A DNA stretch of 33,445 nt from an uncultured Clostridia bacterium (GTDB lineage: Bacteria; Bacillota; Clostridia; Christensenellales; UBA1242), in assembly GCA_944381135.1 (NCBI GenBank), contig CALWJY010000010.1, forward strand, positions 1 to 33,445. The letters are read 5' to 3'. The position numbers and the translations under genes are program-made. Numbering within the stretch: the stretch's first letter is position 1; each line of letters starts with the position of its first letter. Shown in pieces: positions 1 through 11,700 of this stretch. Below the pieces are notes generated by a model. The model was given only the letters and a program-made list of their open reading frames with translations, was not told where the DNA came from and did not search any database.

Positions 1-826
<826 letters not shown>

Positions 827-970
827 ATTGGATTTTTCTTAGCATTTTCGCGATCGTTCAAATTGAACAAATCTTTTTCTCGACTTAAAGTATGCAAATA
901 TCGTATTACAATTTAAAACTTAAAAGTTTAAACTCGTAAAAATATTTGACTATATCTTTCTAAATATGTA

Positions 971-985
971 GTTGTCAAAGAACTT
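971..985 (-). promoter_or_regulatory. boxA-like rRNA antitermination signal
   Basis: The minus strand reads AAGTTCTTTGACAAC in the leader between the promoter and the 23S 5' end. It matches the Gram-positive rRNA leader element TTCTTTGAAAACT, where NusB/NusE-type antitermination factors bind nascent RNA. A short inverted repeat (CTGA...TCAG, 998-1012) just upstream in the transcript could be the accompanying hairpin. Its presence directly ahead of 23S supports independent transcription of this gene. Confidence 0.6.
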
Positions 986-1050
986 TGCCGACTTGCCTGA
1001 CCTCCATCAGTCACCTCGGTTTTTGTGCCCCTCGGTGTGTCAGCATTCGT

Positions 1051-1080
1051 ATTCTAACACAATAGGAAAAAGTTTGTCAA
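1051..1080 (-). promoter_or_regulatory. Strong sigma70 promoter of the 23S rRNA gene
   Basis: The -35 is TTGACA (1075-1080) and the -10 is TAGAAT (1051-1056), with an 18-bp spacer. Upstream of the -35, positions 1081-1140 are nearly pure A/T tracts, as in an rRNA UP element. Transcription would start near 1044 and run through a ~215-nt leader into 23S. Confidence 0.8.
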
Positions 1081-1389
1081 CACTTTTTTCAAAAAAAAAT
1101 TAATTTTTTTAAAAAATTTTTTAGATTTTTTTTAAATCCTGATGCGTCTTGCCGTGTGTTCGCAAAAATGGGCATTTTTTGTCGATTTTTTCTTGAAAAA
1201 TTTATAAAAAAATTTTTAAAAAAGTTTGAAATTCGTCAAAAATTTCCCAAAATCTAAAAAAAATTCTCTCAAATTGAGAAAAAATTCCACCTCGTTCATG
1301 CCCTGAGACCATAAAAATTTCACCTTCGTTCATTTCCCAAACATAAAAACCATATAAAAAGAAAACCGCATTCTTCTTACTTCATCCCC

Positions 1390-1985
1390 CCCATATCATT
1401 TTGGCGTCAGTGACGCTTTTTGCTTTCTTCTCTCAGTCATTATGAGGCATCAGTGATGCATTCTATCCTTTTTTTGTTATCACACTCCATCATTCTGAAA
1501 CGTCCGCGACGGCGTCGGTGACGCTTTCTATATGGTTTCTAATTCTTAACTACCTTTTATTATATTATTAAATACAATATATCCCCCTCGTCATTCTGAG
1601 GTAGCAATGCCACTTTCTGAATGTTTTTTATTTCGTCATTCTGAGCCGACTTTTGAAAACAAGCAAAACAGGAAAAACACTTTTTTAAAAGTTGTGTTAA
1701 AAAATCTTAATTCATCAAACATCCTCTCTCGTCATTCTGAGCCACGAGCGGAGCGAGTGTGTCGAAGAATCTCTTTCAATCAGTTGAGACCCTTCGACTA
1801 CGCTCAGGGTGACGAATATGGATTGAAATGAAATAAACAGAAAGCGTCATGGACGCCTCAAGGGGACGAATGCAGAGTTGAGACAACAAACTTCGCTTAG
1901 GGTGAGTGTCGGTGACGCGTATTGATTTGTTTAATAAGATATTCAAATGAATGTGTCATTGACACCTCAGGTTGACCATGGGTAT
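1390..1985. repeat. Field of dispersed short palindromic repeats, gene-free
   Basis: This gene-free stretch holds degenerate copies of an intergenic repeat built on GTCATTCTGAG. Copies of that core start near 1589, 1634 and 1730. A palindrome GCGTCAGTGACGC and variants occurs at 1404-1416, 1447-1459 and 1512-1524, with weaker forms near 1846, 1909 and 1950. A longer unit at 1729-1816 has outward-facing halves: CGTCATTCTGAG...GTGTCGAAGAATCTC, then CCTTCGACTACGCTCAGGGTGACG. Related units occur near 18.93-19.05 kb and 28.1-28.25 kb, always between genes. The open frame across 1607-1831 (RHSEPRAER...FDYAQGDE) is the usual false translation of such repeats. 1081-1390 is A/T tract with no visible feature beyond the rRNA promoter's upstream region. 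Confidence 0.75.
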
Positions 1986-1995
1986 ATTATAAACT

Positions 1996-2029
1996 AAAAA
2001 CAAAAAAAACAAGGAAATGTATCCTTGTT
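1996..2029 (-). terminator. Rho-independent terminator of the 123-aa gene
   Basis: An 8-bp stem AACAAGGA/TCCTTGTT (2008-2015 and 2022-2029) with a 6-nt loop is followed on the minus strand by a run of T (2002-2009 and 1996-2000). It lies 35 bases after the stop of the minus-strand gene at 2065. Confidence 0.85.
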
Positions 2030-2064
2030 TAATGTCATTTAATTTAAAAGGTTGATTTAATCTG

Positions 2065-2436
2065 TTATGCTTTTACCTTTCTGTCTGCTTTATCTGCCTT
2101 GAATCTTCTGATTGAACCCATATTGCTCAAAGCCGACTCTGTCGCTTTGACTTGAAAATCATTGCCTTTGTGTTCTTCTATTCTTTTAGTCAGAAACTCT
2201 CTAAGTTCATCTGGGTTGCAATGTTTCATATGTTCTATCAAAGAATTTCTGCACAAATCAATTTGCTCTGTGCATCTTCCTGCAAGAGTGTAATTTGCTC
2301 TAAGTTCTGCCGTACTCATACCTTCTGGCAAAGGACACCTTTCACGAATCAATTGTGCATAATCGGCCATGTTTGAAATCAAAATTTCAATGTGGTCATA
2401 GATTTCTTCCTTTGTCAAATCTTTAATCTTGGTCAT
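2065..2436 (-). CDS. Small conserved-looking protein of unknown function
   Basis: This 123-aa soluble protein belongs to no family I recognise. It is highly charged and looks all-helical. The N-terminal half (MTKIKDLTKEEIYDHIEIL...) has helix-forming stretches, with cysteines in CPLPEG, GRCTEQ, DLCRN and KHCNP. The C-terminus is very basic (SIRRFKADKADRKVKA), which would suit nucleic-acid or ribosome contact, but that is inference. The gene is well formed: AAGGAGG lies 7 bases before the ATG, a near-consensus promoter sits at 2463-2491, and a terminator follows at 1996-2029. It is therefore a single-gene transcription unit. It is divergent from aspS, with ~300 bp of A/T-rich DNA between. Confidence 0.8.
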   Translation of the reverse strand: MTKIKDLTKEEIYDHIEILISNMADYAQLIRERCPLPEGMSTAELRANYTLAGRCTEQIDLCRNSLIEHMKHCNPDELREFLTKRIEEHKGNDFQVKATESALSNMGSIRRFKADKADRKVKA

Positions 2437-2462
2437 CTTTTCATCCTCCTTAAGATGAAATT

Positions 2463-2491
2463 ATTGTAACACACAAAACCTCACTTGTCAA
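2463..2491 (-). promoter_or_regulatory. Sigma70 promoter of the 123-aa gene
   Basis: TTGACA (2486-2491), a 17-bp spacer and TACAAT (2463-2468) lie just upstream of the ribosome site of the minus-strand gene that starts at 2436. Confidence 0.85.
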
Positions 2492-2681
2492 CCCCCAATT
2501 TTTGCTCTTTATATTTGATTTACAAACTTTTTTCAATGCAAACAAACTAAACCACCTTTAGATATTTGTTAATGTATAATATAATATATATAATATAAAA
2601 TTACAATATTATAAACGCAAAACTTAACGTCACACCGTCAAAGTCCGATATTGGATTTTTTTATTTTTTTTGTGCCACAAC

Positions 2682-2710
2682 TTGCCATTTCGCGTGAAAT
2701 GTGTTATTAT
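2682..2710 (+). promoter_or_regulatory. Sigma70 promoter of aspS
   Basis: TTGCCA (2682-2687), a 17-bp spacer and TATTAT (2705-2710). Transcription would start near 2717, giving a leader of about 20 nt that carries AGGAG (2724-2728) before the ATG at 2736. This rules out the longer reading frame that begins at 2670. Confidence 0.8.
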
Positions 2711-2735
2711 ATGTGCGTTAATTAGGAGAATACTT

Positions 2736-4481
2736 ATGGACAAAATTGCAAAAAACATCTATCGTGACCACTCCTGCAACGGAGTTTCTCTTGAAGATGA
2801 AGGGAAAGTTGTGCGCGTTGCTGGCTGGGTGGACACAGTGCGCGACCACGGCGGAATCACTTTCGTGGATTTGCGCGACCACTATGGCAAAGTGCAACTT
2901 GTTTTTCACACTCTGCCAAATTTTAAACTTGCCAAAGAAACCGTCATTTTTGCAGAAGGAAAAGTGATGGCAAGAACAAAAGAAAACATCAATCCAAACC
3001 TTCCAACCGGAAAAGTGGAAATTTTTGTGGATAAGGTTAAACTTTTGGGCGAATGCAAACAAACTCCACCTTTCGACATCTCTGACAGCATGAATGTGAA
3101 TGAGGAAGTGAGGCTGAAATATCGCTATTTGGATTTGCGCAACCCTGCAATGCAGAAAAACATCTTGACACGTATTGCAGTCATCAACGACATCCGTCGC
3201 CTTATGACAGACCTTGGCTTCAACGAAGTGACAACACCAATTTTGACGGTTTCCTCGCCTGAAGGCGCAAGAGACTATCTCGTCCCAAGCCGTGTCAACC
3301 AAGGGAAATTCTATGCACTTCCACAAGCCCCACAACAATTCAAACAACTTTTGATGGTTTCCGGGTTTGACAAATATTTCCAAATTGCACCATGTTTCCG
3401 TGATGAAGACGCCCGTGCTGACCGTTGCCCTGGCGAGTTCTATCAATTCGACATGGAAATGAGTTTTGCGACACAAGAAGATGTTTTTGCTGTCATGGAA
3501 GATGTTTTGCCAAAGATTTTTGAAAAACACGGTAAATATAAGGTTGACAAAGTGCCTTTCACACGCATTGCATATCGTGACGCCATGGACAGATTTGGCA
3601 CGGATAAACCAGACCTCCGTTGCCCGCTTGAAATCACAAAATTGAACGATGTTTTTGAAAACACCACTTTCAATGCCTTCAAAGGCAAGACAATTCACGG
3701 AATTTGTGCCCCTGTTGGTGCTTTGCCAAGAAGACAATATGACGAACTGACAAACACTGCTCTTGAACTTGGCGCAAAAGGGCTTGCATATGTGAAACTG
3801 ACAGAAGAGGGCTTGACAGGTCCACTTGTCAAATTTATGAGCGAAAAGGAAAAGGCTGACCTTCTTGCAAAGACAAATGCCAAACTTGGAGATGCAATTT
3901 TCATTGTTGCGGATGAATATAAAACCGTTTGCAAAGTGCTTTCACAAATTCGCGTGCTTTTAGGCGAAAAACTTGGGCTTAATGAGAAAAACATCTATAA
4001 ATTCTGCTGGATTGTGGACTTCCCTATGTTTGAATATAACGAAGAAGAAGGCAAAATTGACTTTTCTCACAACCCATTTTCCATGCCACAAGGCGGACTT
4101 GAGGCCTTGAACAGCAAAGACCCGTTGGAAGTTTTGGCATATCAATATGACATCGTGGTTAATGGCGTTGAACTTTCTTCCGGCGCTGTCAGAAACCATG
4201 ATGTTGAAATCATGCGAAAAGCGTTTGAGATTGCGGGATATGACGAAGAAGTTTTGAAAACCAAGTTTGCAGCACTCTACAACGCTTTCCAATATGGCGC
4301 ACCACCACACGCCGGCATTGCACCGGGTGTTGACAGAATGGTTATGTTGCTTTTGGACACTCCATCCATCCGCGAAGTTGTTGCCTTCCCAATGAACAAA
4401 AAGGCACAAGATTTGATGATGGGCGCACCTGGAACCGTCACAGAACAACAACTGCGTGAATGTCACATCAAATTGAGATAA
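2736..4481 (+). CDS. aspS: Aspartyl-tRNA synthetase
   Basis: Class II aminoacyl-tRNA synthetase that charges tRNA-Asp with aspartate in the cytoplasm (581 aa, normal for the bacterial type). The N-terminal OB-fold anticodon-binding domain covers about residues 20-110 (VVRVAGWVDTVRDHGGITFVDLRD). The catalytic domain follows, with SPEGARDYLVPSR and LPQAPQQFKQLLM near 174-208. Motif 2 is FRDEDARADR (221-230), followed by CPGEFYQFD. The bacterial GAD insertion covers about 270-400, and motif 3 is GVDRMVMLL (from 531). The start is ATG 2736, set by AGGAG 7 bases upstream and the promoter; the frame is open further upstream but untranscribed. It is monocistronic, with a terminator at 4584. The stretch after motif 2 (PGEFYQ) resembles the form I associate with alphaproteobacterial-type AspRS (from memory). 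No gatCAB or tRNA-Asp is nearby. Confidence 0.97.
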   Translation: MDKIAKNIYRDHSCNGVSLEDEGKVVRVAGWVDTVRDHGGITFVDLRDHYGKVQLVFHTLPNFKLAKETVIFAEGKVMARTKENINPNLPTGKVEIFVDKVKLLGECKQTPPFDISDSMNVNEEVRLKYRYLDLRNPAMQKNILTRIAVINDIRRLMTDLGFNEVTTPILTVSSPEGARDYLVPSRVNQGKFYALPQAPQQFKQLLMVSGFDKYFQIAPCFRDEDARADRCPGEFYQFDMEMSFATQEDVFAVMEDVLPKIFEKHGKYKVDKVPFTRIAYRDAMDRFGTDKPDLRCPLEITKLNDVFENTTFNAFKGKTIHGICAPVGALPRRQYDELTNTALELGAKGLAYVKLTEEGLTGPLVKFMSEKEKADLLAKTNAKLGDAIFIVADEYKTVCKVLSQIRVLLGEKLGLNEKNIYKFCWIVDFPMFEYNEEEGKIDFSHNPFSMPQGGLEALNSKDPLEVLAYQYDIVVNGVELSSGAVRNHDVEIMRKAFEIAGYDEEVLKTKFAALYNAFQYGAPPHAGIAPGVDRMVMLLLDTPSIREVVAFPMNKKAQDLMMGAPGTVTEQQLRECHIKLR

Positions 4482-4583
4482 GATTTGAAAACAATTTAAC
4501 AAATTTTCTTATTCAAAAATCATAAAAACTTCATTTAAAACGTGAAAATTCACAAAGTCTTAAACTCAACTTTAAACAAAATG

Positions 4584-4620
4584 AAATCATCAGCACAAAC
4601 AAACTGATGATTTTTATTTT
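4584..4620 (+). terminator. Rho-independent terminator of aspS
   Basis: A 10-bp perfect stem AAATCATCAG/CTGATGATTT (4584-4593 and 4604-4613) with a 10-nt loop, followed by TTATTTTTT. Confidence 0.9.
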
Positions 4621-4739
4621 TTGTAGGGCAACTTCAAAAACGAAGAAATTTTATAAAAACACTTAAAAATCACCAAATTTTTGCTTAAAAAACACAAATT
4701 TTATTGATTTTTTGTTGATTTTTGCTATTTTTTGTTTTT

Positions 4740-5342
4740 TTACTTGTGTTTTTGTTCGACAAAACAAAAGTGTTTATTTCGAACTTTCACCCAATAAGTC
4801 TTGTTTTGAGTGATGAAATTTCCTCTATAAAAAATTTTTGCCGACTTGACTTTTTCGCTCCCCTCTTCTTTATATGTGATGTCATAAAAATTAAAACCCA
4901 AGAGGTTGAGAAGAGGATTGATGTAGAAAAGTGCATTATTGATGTAAACAATGCCAATCATCACAAGCACCAAAACATAGACACAATATGCGCTCACCAA
5001 AGATAAGTCAAGCGGAATGGCAAAAAACACAAAAAGCGAAAAATATCCCAAAAAATGTTTGTCTGTGATGTTTTCTTTGGAAAGAATTTGAATTTTCACT
5101 GCTTTTTCTGTGGAAAACTTGATGTTCCACAAAAGCCCAAAAATGCCAAAAACAATCAAAAGCAAAATCGTGACAAAATTGACCGTGTTTAAAACATTGA
5201 ATGTAAGGTTTTGGTTGAGAATCTCCACAACCAATTTAACAAACACCAAAACATACATCGGCACAAAGGCGCTGACATAAAGAAGTAAATCTTTGAGAAA
5301 GTTCATAAGTCTATTTTGCGCAACAAAACATAAATAAATCAT
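4740..5342 (-). CDS. Small polytopic membrane protein, possibly KwaA-like
   Basis: This 200-aa (or shorter) integral membrane protein has about four hydrophobic segments: LLLYVSAFVPMYVLVFVKLVVEI, FVTILLLIVFGIFGLLW, YFSLFVFFAIPLDLSLVSAYCVYVLVLVMIGIVYI (likely two) and NALFYINPLLNLLGF. A basic C-terminal cytosolic domain follows (YDITYKEEGSEKVKSAKIF...NKTYWVKVRN). Four TMs plus an NPLLNLLG..FYD-type turn into a small soluble tail is a layout I associate with small phage-defence membrane proteins such as KwaA of Kiwa. I cannot confirm homology, and no KwaB-like partner is next to it. Neither the first ATG (5342) nor the internal Met at 5306, which sits better against the first TM, has a ribosome site. 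Low-GC composition is similar to its flanks. Confidence 0.7.
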   Translation of the reverse strand: MIYLCFVAQNRLMNFLKDLLLYVSAFVPMYVLVFVKLVVEILNQNLTFNVLNTVNFVTILLLIVFGIFGLLWNIKFSTEKAVKIQILSKENITDKHFLGYFSLFVFFAIPLDLSLVSAYCVYVLVLVMIGIVYINNALFYINPLLNLLGFNFYDITYKEEGSEKVKSAKIFYRGNFITQNKTYWVKVRNKHFCFVEQKHK

Positions 5343-5730
5343 TTTGACCGAAATTTTTAGCCAGCAATCTGCATGTGATCTTAAATTTAAATATTATCAG
5401 AAAATAATTTAAAAATTTTTAACAACAAAAAATAATAAAAAATTAAAGAAATAATGTTTTTTTATTGATTTTTTTATTTTTTATTAATTTTTAAATGTTT
5501 TACATATTTTTAATTCATTTTTATTTTTTATTTCGCATTAAATTATTGAAAAACTTTCATCTTTTTTATTTTTCCGACATTTAAAACAAAAAATATATTC
5601 ATTTTTAATCATATTTTTTATTTGTTTTTTATTGTTATTTTTATTTTTAAATATAATTGATATATTAACACACGTATTTTATTATTTATTTTATATATAA
5701 TAAATTTATATTTATATATCCTATTTTGTT
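5343..5730. other. Extremely AT-rich intergenic region
   Basis: About 390 bases, nearly all A/T homopolymer and TATT-type runs, separate two divergent genes. I see no tRNA, repeat unit or coding frame; the weak minus-strand frame at 5618-5812 is a low-complexity artefact. It holds the upstream A/T tracts of the giant surface-protein promoter and presumably the promoter of the membrane-protein gene at 5342, where I find no convincing -35/-10 pair. Such tracts are expected to be strongly bent DNA. Confidence 0.6.
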
Positions 5731-5758
5731 TTGAATTATTTTGTCTTTGTGATAAAAT
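5731..5758 (+). promoter_or_regulatory. Probable promoter of the 2776-aa surface protein
   Basis: TTGAAT (5731-5736), a 16-bp spacer and TAAAAT (5753-5758). Transcription would begin near 5765, leaving a very short leader with GAGAGG (5770-5775) before the ATG at 5781. Confidence 0.55.
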
Positions 5759-5780
5759 ATTTTTAAGTTGAGAGGTATTT

Positions 5781-8700
5781 ATGGAAAGAAAAAACTTTTT
5801 AACAAAAAACATTTTTTACATATTTTTTGCACTTTGTTTTTTCGCGGTTGGCGTGATGACAATTGCAAAAAGCCAATCTGACGAAATTACATTTGCGGAG
5901 GATGTTTCTGAAAGCGTCATCGATAATCAGAACATCCCCGATTATTTTCTTGTGCAAGAATTTTTGGATGACAATGCCGGAGAAGACGGAGAGGATAGTT
6001 CAAACTCTGAAAGTTTGATTACCTATGACACTTTCAGATATTTCAGTGAGGAGTCCACTGCAAACTATCTTCAACTTTCGCTTGCAACTAATGGCGAAAG
6101 TTGGAGCACCAACCCAATCTATTCTCATGTTTACTATCCAGACCTCAACAACCGTTCCAATTTCTATTTCTATTCAGTTGAAAATGTGACCCTATACATA
6201 AACGGAGAGCGTCAAAACACCACTGACAAAACTTTCATCAACGACACAGGACTTTCATTTCCAAACTATATGGGAAGTTCGACTGGCAACGCTTTGACTC
6301 TGGATGATTTCAGCATGGTTTTTGACAACTCAGGTTCTGCAACAAACGCCATCAGCATTTTGGATGAAAATGGTAATGTGGTTGAAGGTGTCTATCGCGT
6401 TTCAATCCACCTTATGCTTTGCGGAGCAACTGATGGAACAAATGACGCAAGTGAGGACTCTTTTCTTCAAGAAGAAGAAGTGACAATTGACTATTCTTTC
6501 TTTGTCCTTGACAACTCAAACTATTTTGACAACAATCGACCAATTGTCAACAACTTTTCTTTCGACCACCAAGTTTTGATTTCTGATGTCAACAATGCAA
6601 ATGCCTTCCGTCTCTACAGCAACTATACATCCAAATCTGGTGTTGGCACTTCCACAACAACCAACCAAATTCCATACATCGAATTTGATTATACACGCTT
6701 TGAGGCAGACATCTCAAAAAATTTCTCAAACACAGTACAAACTGCAAATATTGCTTTTGACAAAGATTTCTTGCTTGAAGAAAATCCAAGCACCTCTCCT
6801 GTGGTTGTGACAGGAGACGAAATTGTTTATGTTGATTTCAATGCAGAAACGCAGCAATGTCGAATTTATTTCACCGACCTTGGAGAATACAGCATTTCAC
6901 TCAATCCAATCAAACTTGTGCAAACTTCAGCAGGCATTCAGAAATATGCACTTGAGGGTATGGCAAGCGTGACAAGAAATGTTGCGGTGTATTTATATGG
7001 CTATCAAATTGGCTACACCAATTTTGATGAAGCCCCTGACGAAAACAATGTCCGTCCTTTTGGTGAAATGAAAACCCACAACTTCACCGATGAAGACGGC
7101 ACAAAAGTTGACGGATTCTTCTCGGACAGTGCGGACATCACAAGCGCATTTGTCAATTCAAATCCATCCTATTCTCAAGATGCTCTTTCCACCACATTCT
7201 TGCGCACAAACATTGTTTCGTTTTTAAACAATCAAATTAATTCTGGATATGAAATTGTTAAAACCAACCAAACACCAATCAGACTCAACACAAACGCAAG
7301 TTACAATTCTGGCGCACTTTACAACAGTTATATTCTTTCAACAAATCAAATGAACAATTCTTCCACAACAAGCCTCACTTTGCAAAACTCCCCGCTTTAT
7401 GTTAAAGATTTCACTGGTTCTGTAGAAAGTGCTGATGGAATTTACATTTATGTGATTGCCTACACCTACAACAACTATTTTGAATCGGAAAATTATCAAA
7501 ACTCTGAAAAAGTCTTCTATCAAGTTTTCTGTTTTGAAATCACAAAGGGCACACCAAACATCAGCGTCACTTCAGAAGATGGAAATGAAGTTTTCTCGGG
7601 AAGTTTTGTAAATCAAAGCGTTGTGATTGATGACACCACCAAGGAAAATCCATACAACCAAGATGTGACAGTGCAAATCTATGCAGTGGACTATACAAAC
7701 AACAACTCATATCTCACAGGCTTTGGCGGGGAATACGGAATTTCTCTCTCACAACTGAATGAAAACGAGGGAAGAACTGGAAATTCTGTCACCCTTTCAG
7801 CAAATGCGCACTATACCATTCGCCTCTATTACACCAACCAACTTTCAAGCATCGACACGCGACTTTCTTCAACAGGATACATTTCACAACAGACATTCAC
7901 AATTGACACAATTCAAATCACAGGCATCACAGGACGCAATGTTTCCGAAATTACAAGTTCGTCAGACTACACGATTTTGGACAACATGACAAGTTTTGCA
8001 ACCAATCAAAGCATGGTGCTTTCATGGGACGAGAAATTGAGTGGTGCAACAACGGAGGTATATTATCGCTATTTCCCACTTGCAACATCACAATATTACA
8101 GCCCTTCAGATGAAAGCAATGTGAGCGAAATTTTAGACAGCATGTTGAGACAATCAAGCGCAACACTTCCTGTCAATGCCGTTTTAAACTTGAGTGCAAC
8201 AAACAACAACTGGCTTCCACTCAATGCAACATCAGTTGACCCTCTGAATGTTGGAAACACGGAGAATTTGCAATTGGGAGACCGCGTTTCTTCAAACTAT
8301 GTTCTTTCTCGAGCAGGGCTATACATCATCAACATTATTGACTCTGCCGGAAATCAAGCTTATGATGTCTTCTTCATCGATGACACTTCTCCGATTTTTG
8401 CACTTTTTGATGAAACATCGCTTTCATATTCAATTCCAAGCACAACAGTATATATCACAGACACCTCCACGCTCTATTGGGGAGATTATAAAGGAATTTA
8501 CATCCAAAATTTCAATTCGGACCTATATACCAACTACACTCTTACACAGCCACCAACAATTACATCTTCAACCAGTCTTTCAAATTTCTATCAAAACCGC
8601 GATGGCGACATCGAAATGGAAATTTGGCAAACGATGTATGAAAAATTGTATAATCCATCCAACGAAACAAAAAATATGCAATATTTCACCATAAGAGATG

Positions 8701-11700
8701 TGAATGTTGGCTCTGGAGTATCGGCGACAACAACCTACACAGGCATGTATATGACAATTGCCATCAACGACATTTCATACTACACCGACCTTGCAAGCGA
8801 ACAGACAAATTTCACACAACAACAAGGCAACCAGCACGAAATTGGAGTTGAAGAAGAAAACACCTACACTGTTCTTATTCGCGACCTTTCAAACACAAAA
8901 AGAGACCTTAATTCTTCAAGTCTGACAGCAAATGATTATGCAAACTATTACAGCGCAAGACAAACCGTGATTGTAAGTTTTGACCAATCGCGTTTCAGCA
9001 TAACTTATCAAAACTCAAGTGGACAAACCGAATCTCTCACCCCTGTATTCACAGAAGAAGGAATGGATGATGAAGATGAAACCCTTAGAACTTTGACATC
9101 CTATCTAAACCCAACAAGAATGGAAACCAGCCTTTCAATTTCGTTCATTCCAACTTCCATGGCTGATGACGGAACAACACAAATTCAAGTTGAAAGCGTT
9201 GAAATTAGATATTATGCCTATGTTTTGAATGAAGAGCGTGCAAGCGATGGCATTTATTATTATGACCTCTCCGAGACGCCTGAAATCACCTATGCCTACA
9301 CATTTGACGGCATGACCTCAAGCAACGAAACAACCACAATTCCAATCGGAACTTCAAACACTCAGCGCATCACAAACGATGGGAAATACGAAATTGTGCG
9401 CACCTATATGACAGGAGACGGCTATTCCATCAACACCAGGGACTACTATCAACGCACCTATGTTTTGTATGTTGACAGAAACGAAGTTGTAAGCAACCCA
9501 GAAACTATTGGAAATGACGGACACTCTGAAAGTTTGGTTGGTGGAGACATCTTTGTGGCAATGTTTGACAATGGAACATCATCAAACCTTGTTGTCACAT
9601 TCCCAAACAGTGAAGAAGGCAACACGGACGGACAGTCAATATATAACAATGGCTCAAACATTCAAATCAACCCAACCACAAACAAAATCCCTGTGAATGT
9701 CTATGTTCCAATGTATAAATACACCACATATGTTCAGAAAAATCAGACAACAAATGGATATGACTTCACAGTGAATTATGACTTTGAAACTCAAGAAGTT
9801 GTTGATGAGACACAAGGCACAACCACGGAGACCTACGATGACATGAACAACTATAACTCCGAAAATGTCATAAACGAATATGTGCTCTACGCAGAAATCT
9901 ATAAAGACGGAAGCAATCCAAACAATCTGATTGCAACCACATCAAATGACATCAATTCAATTGCTTCAAGAAATGGATTTTTGGTGTTCTATGGAACGAA
10001 TGGGCAAGAACTTCCTGCCATAACCGAAGCGGGAACCTATTATGTGAGAATCTATCAAGGTCGTTTCGGAACGGGACTTGACGACAACCGCTTTGAAAAC
10101 TATAAAGAATTTAGATTTGAAATTTTGCAAGCAACACCAGAATTTAACATTCAACAAACAAACGGTTCTTCAATTTATTCCGAACCAGTTTCAAATGCTT
10201 CATACACCACAGCATACTACACCAATCAAGCAAATGTCACACTTTCTTGGGAAGCAGCAACAGATAAATATATGATTGAAGTTGACGAAATCACACTTTC
10301 CACACGAAGCAGAACCTACAGCATTGTCAAGAACACAGACGCAGAGGGAAATGTAAGCTGGACAACTGACAACGAGGAGATTTGGACATCTCTTCCACAC
10401 ATTGAAGGTTCAATGTGGAACGCAACCTTAAATTTGAGGATGCTTTCCGGTGTTTACGAAAACAATGGGTATGTTGACATCACAATGCAATTCAGAACAG
10501 CCGGCTCGCTTTATTCACCTGTAACAAAGCGCTTGAATGTTGATCTGTCAGCCCCTGTGACAAACATCAACAATTTGGTCAGCCTTTCAAGTTCTGGAAT
10601 CATCACATCAATGAATGAAAGTTCTCTCCGCTCTCATTTGACTGCAGATCTTCAAACAACAACAGATGTCAACAACACAAGTTTTAATATTTCAAACAGA
10701 AACGACAACAACACTTTTGCATATTATTCCTACACAGTTTCTTCATCATATCTTCAAACATTGGTCAGCAGCAAAGACTATATGACCTACATAAGATTGT
10801 TTAATGACAAATATTCTGGCTCATCAATTCGTGAAACATATCCATCCGAATTTATGGCAAGAAACTTTGATGAAGTCAGCACAGTTTCAGCACTTCAAGC
10901 AAATTCCTATTATGAAGTTGTAGAAACAGATAAAGCGGGAAATATGACAATCTACACAATCTATGTGACAGACCATTCTTCTGATTGCGACATCATTTCA
11001 TACGTTGATGGCAACATGGGCGAACAAACAAGTTATGACACAGCAGACTATAGTCTCGTTCAAGAGCGCTCTGGTGCAATTCACAACATATATTCTCGCA
11101 CAGGCTTCTCACTTACAGGCATCAATTTCTTTGGAGACGAATGGGCACAAATCACCTTGACAACCTATTCCGCTCGTGGAGACCGAACTGTCAGAACACT
11201 TATGCTTTCACCTTATGACCCAGGATATGCAATTGCTTTTGTTGGCAACACCACTCAAAGAATTGCCATTTCAGATTTGATTGATGGCTCAACAGGCTCA
11301 ACTTATAAACACTCCATCGCAATCTACAACCGTCAGACAGGCTTGACCGAAACATTCTATGTGAACATCTACAACACCTCTCTTTCTGCCAGCCTGACTG
11401 AAGACCAAAATGCAGAATACATCCGCTTTGCCTATGTCTCAGATGCACAAATTCAAAACACAACAACGGCAAGCACTTATGTGACACAAATTCGCATTTC
11501 TGCAAATGGAAGCGTCATCTACGAACAATCCAACCCTCTTGGCTATGCTTCAATTTGGAGAAGCAATGCAAATGTCAATGTTGTCACGCAAAACAACGCT
11601 TATCTGACTTTTGAATTGAATCCTGACACAAACTTCTCTTCAAATGCAAGAATTCTCTATGAATACACCGACAACTATGGCAGACAATATCAAGAAATTC

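Noticed and set aside
1607..1831. 74-aa frame with RHSEPRAER and FDYAQGDE
   Set aside because: This is the typical translation of the dispersed GTCATTCTGAG repeat; no ribosome site.
1384..1985. CRISPR array
   Set aside because: The repeats are short, variable, unevenly spaced and in both orientations; no cas gene is nearby.
2718..3737. 339-aa minus-strand frame opposite aspS
   Set aside because: A shadow of aspS codon bias, rich in His/Phe/Cys, with no ribosome site.
5618..5812. 64-aa Lys/Asn/Ile-rich minus-strand frame
   Set aside because: Low-complexity AT-rich sequence overlapping the giant gene's promoter; no ribosome site.
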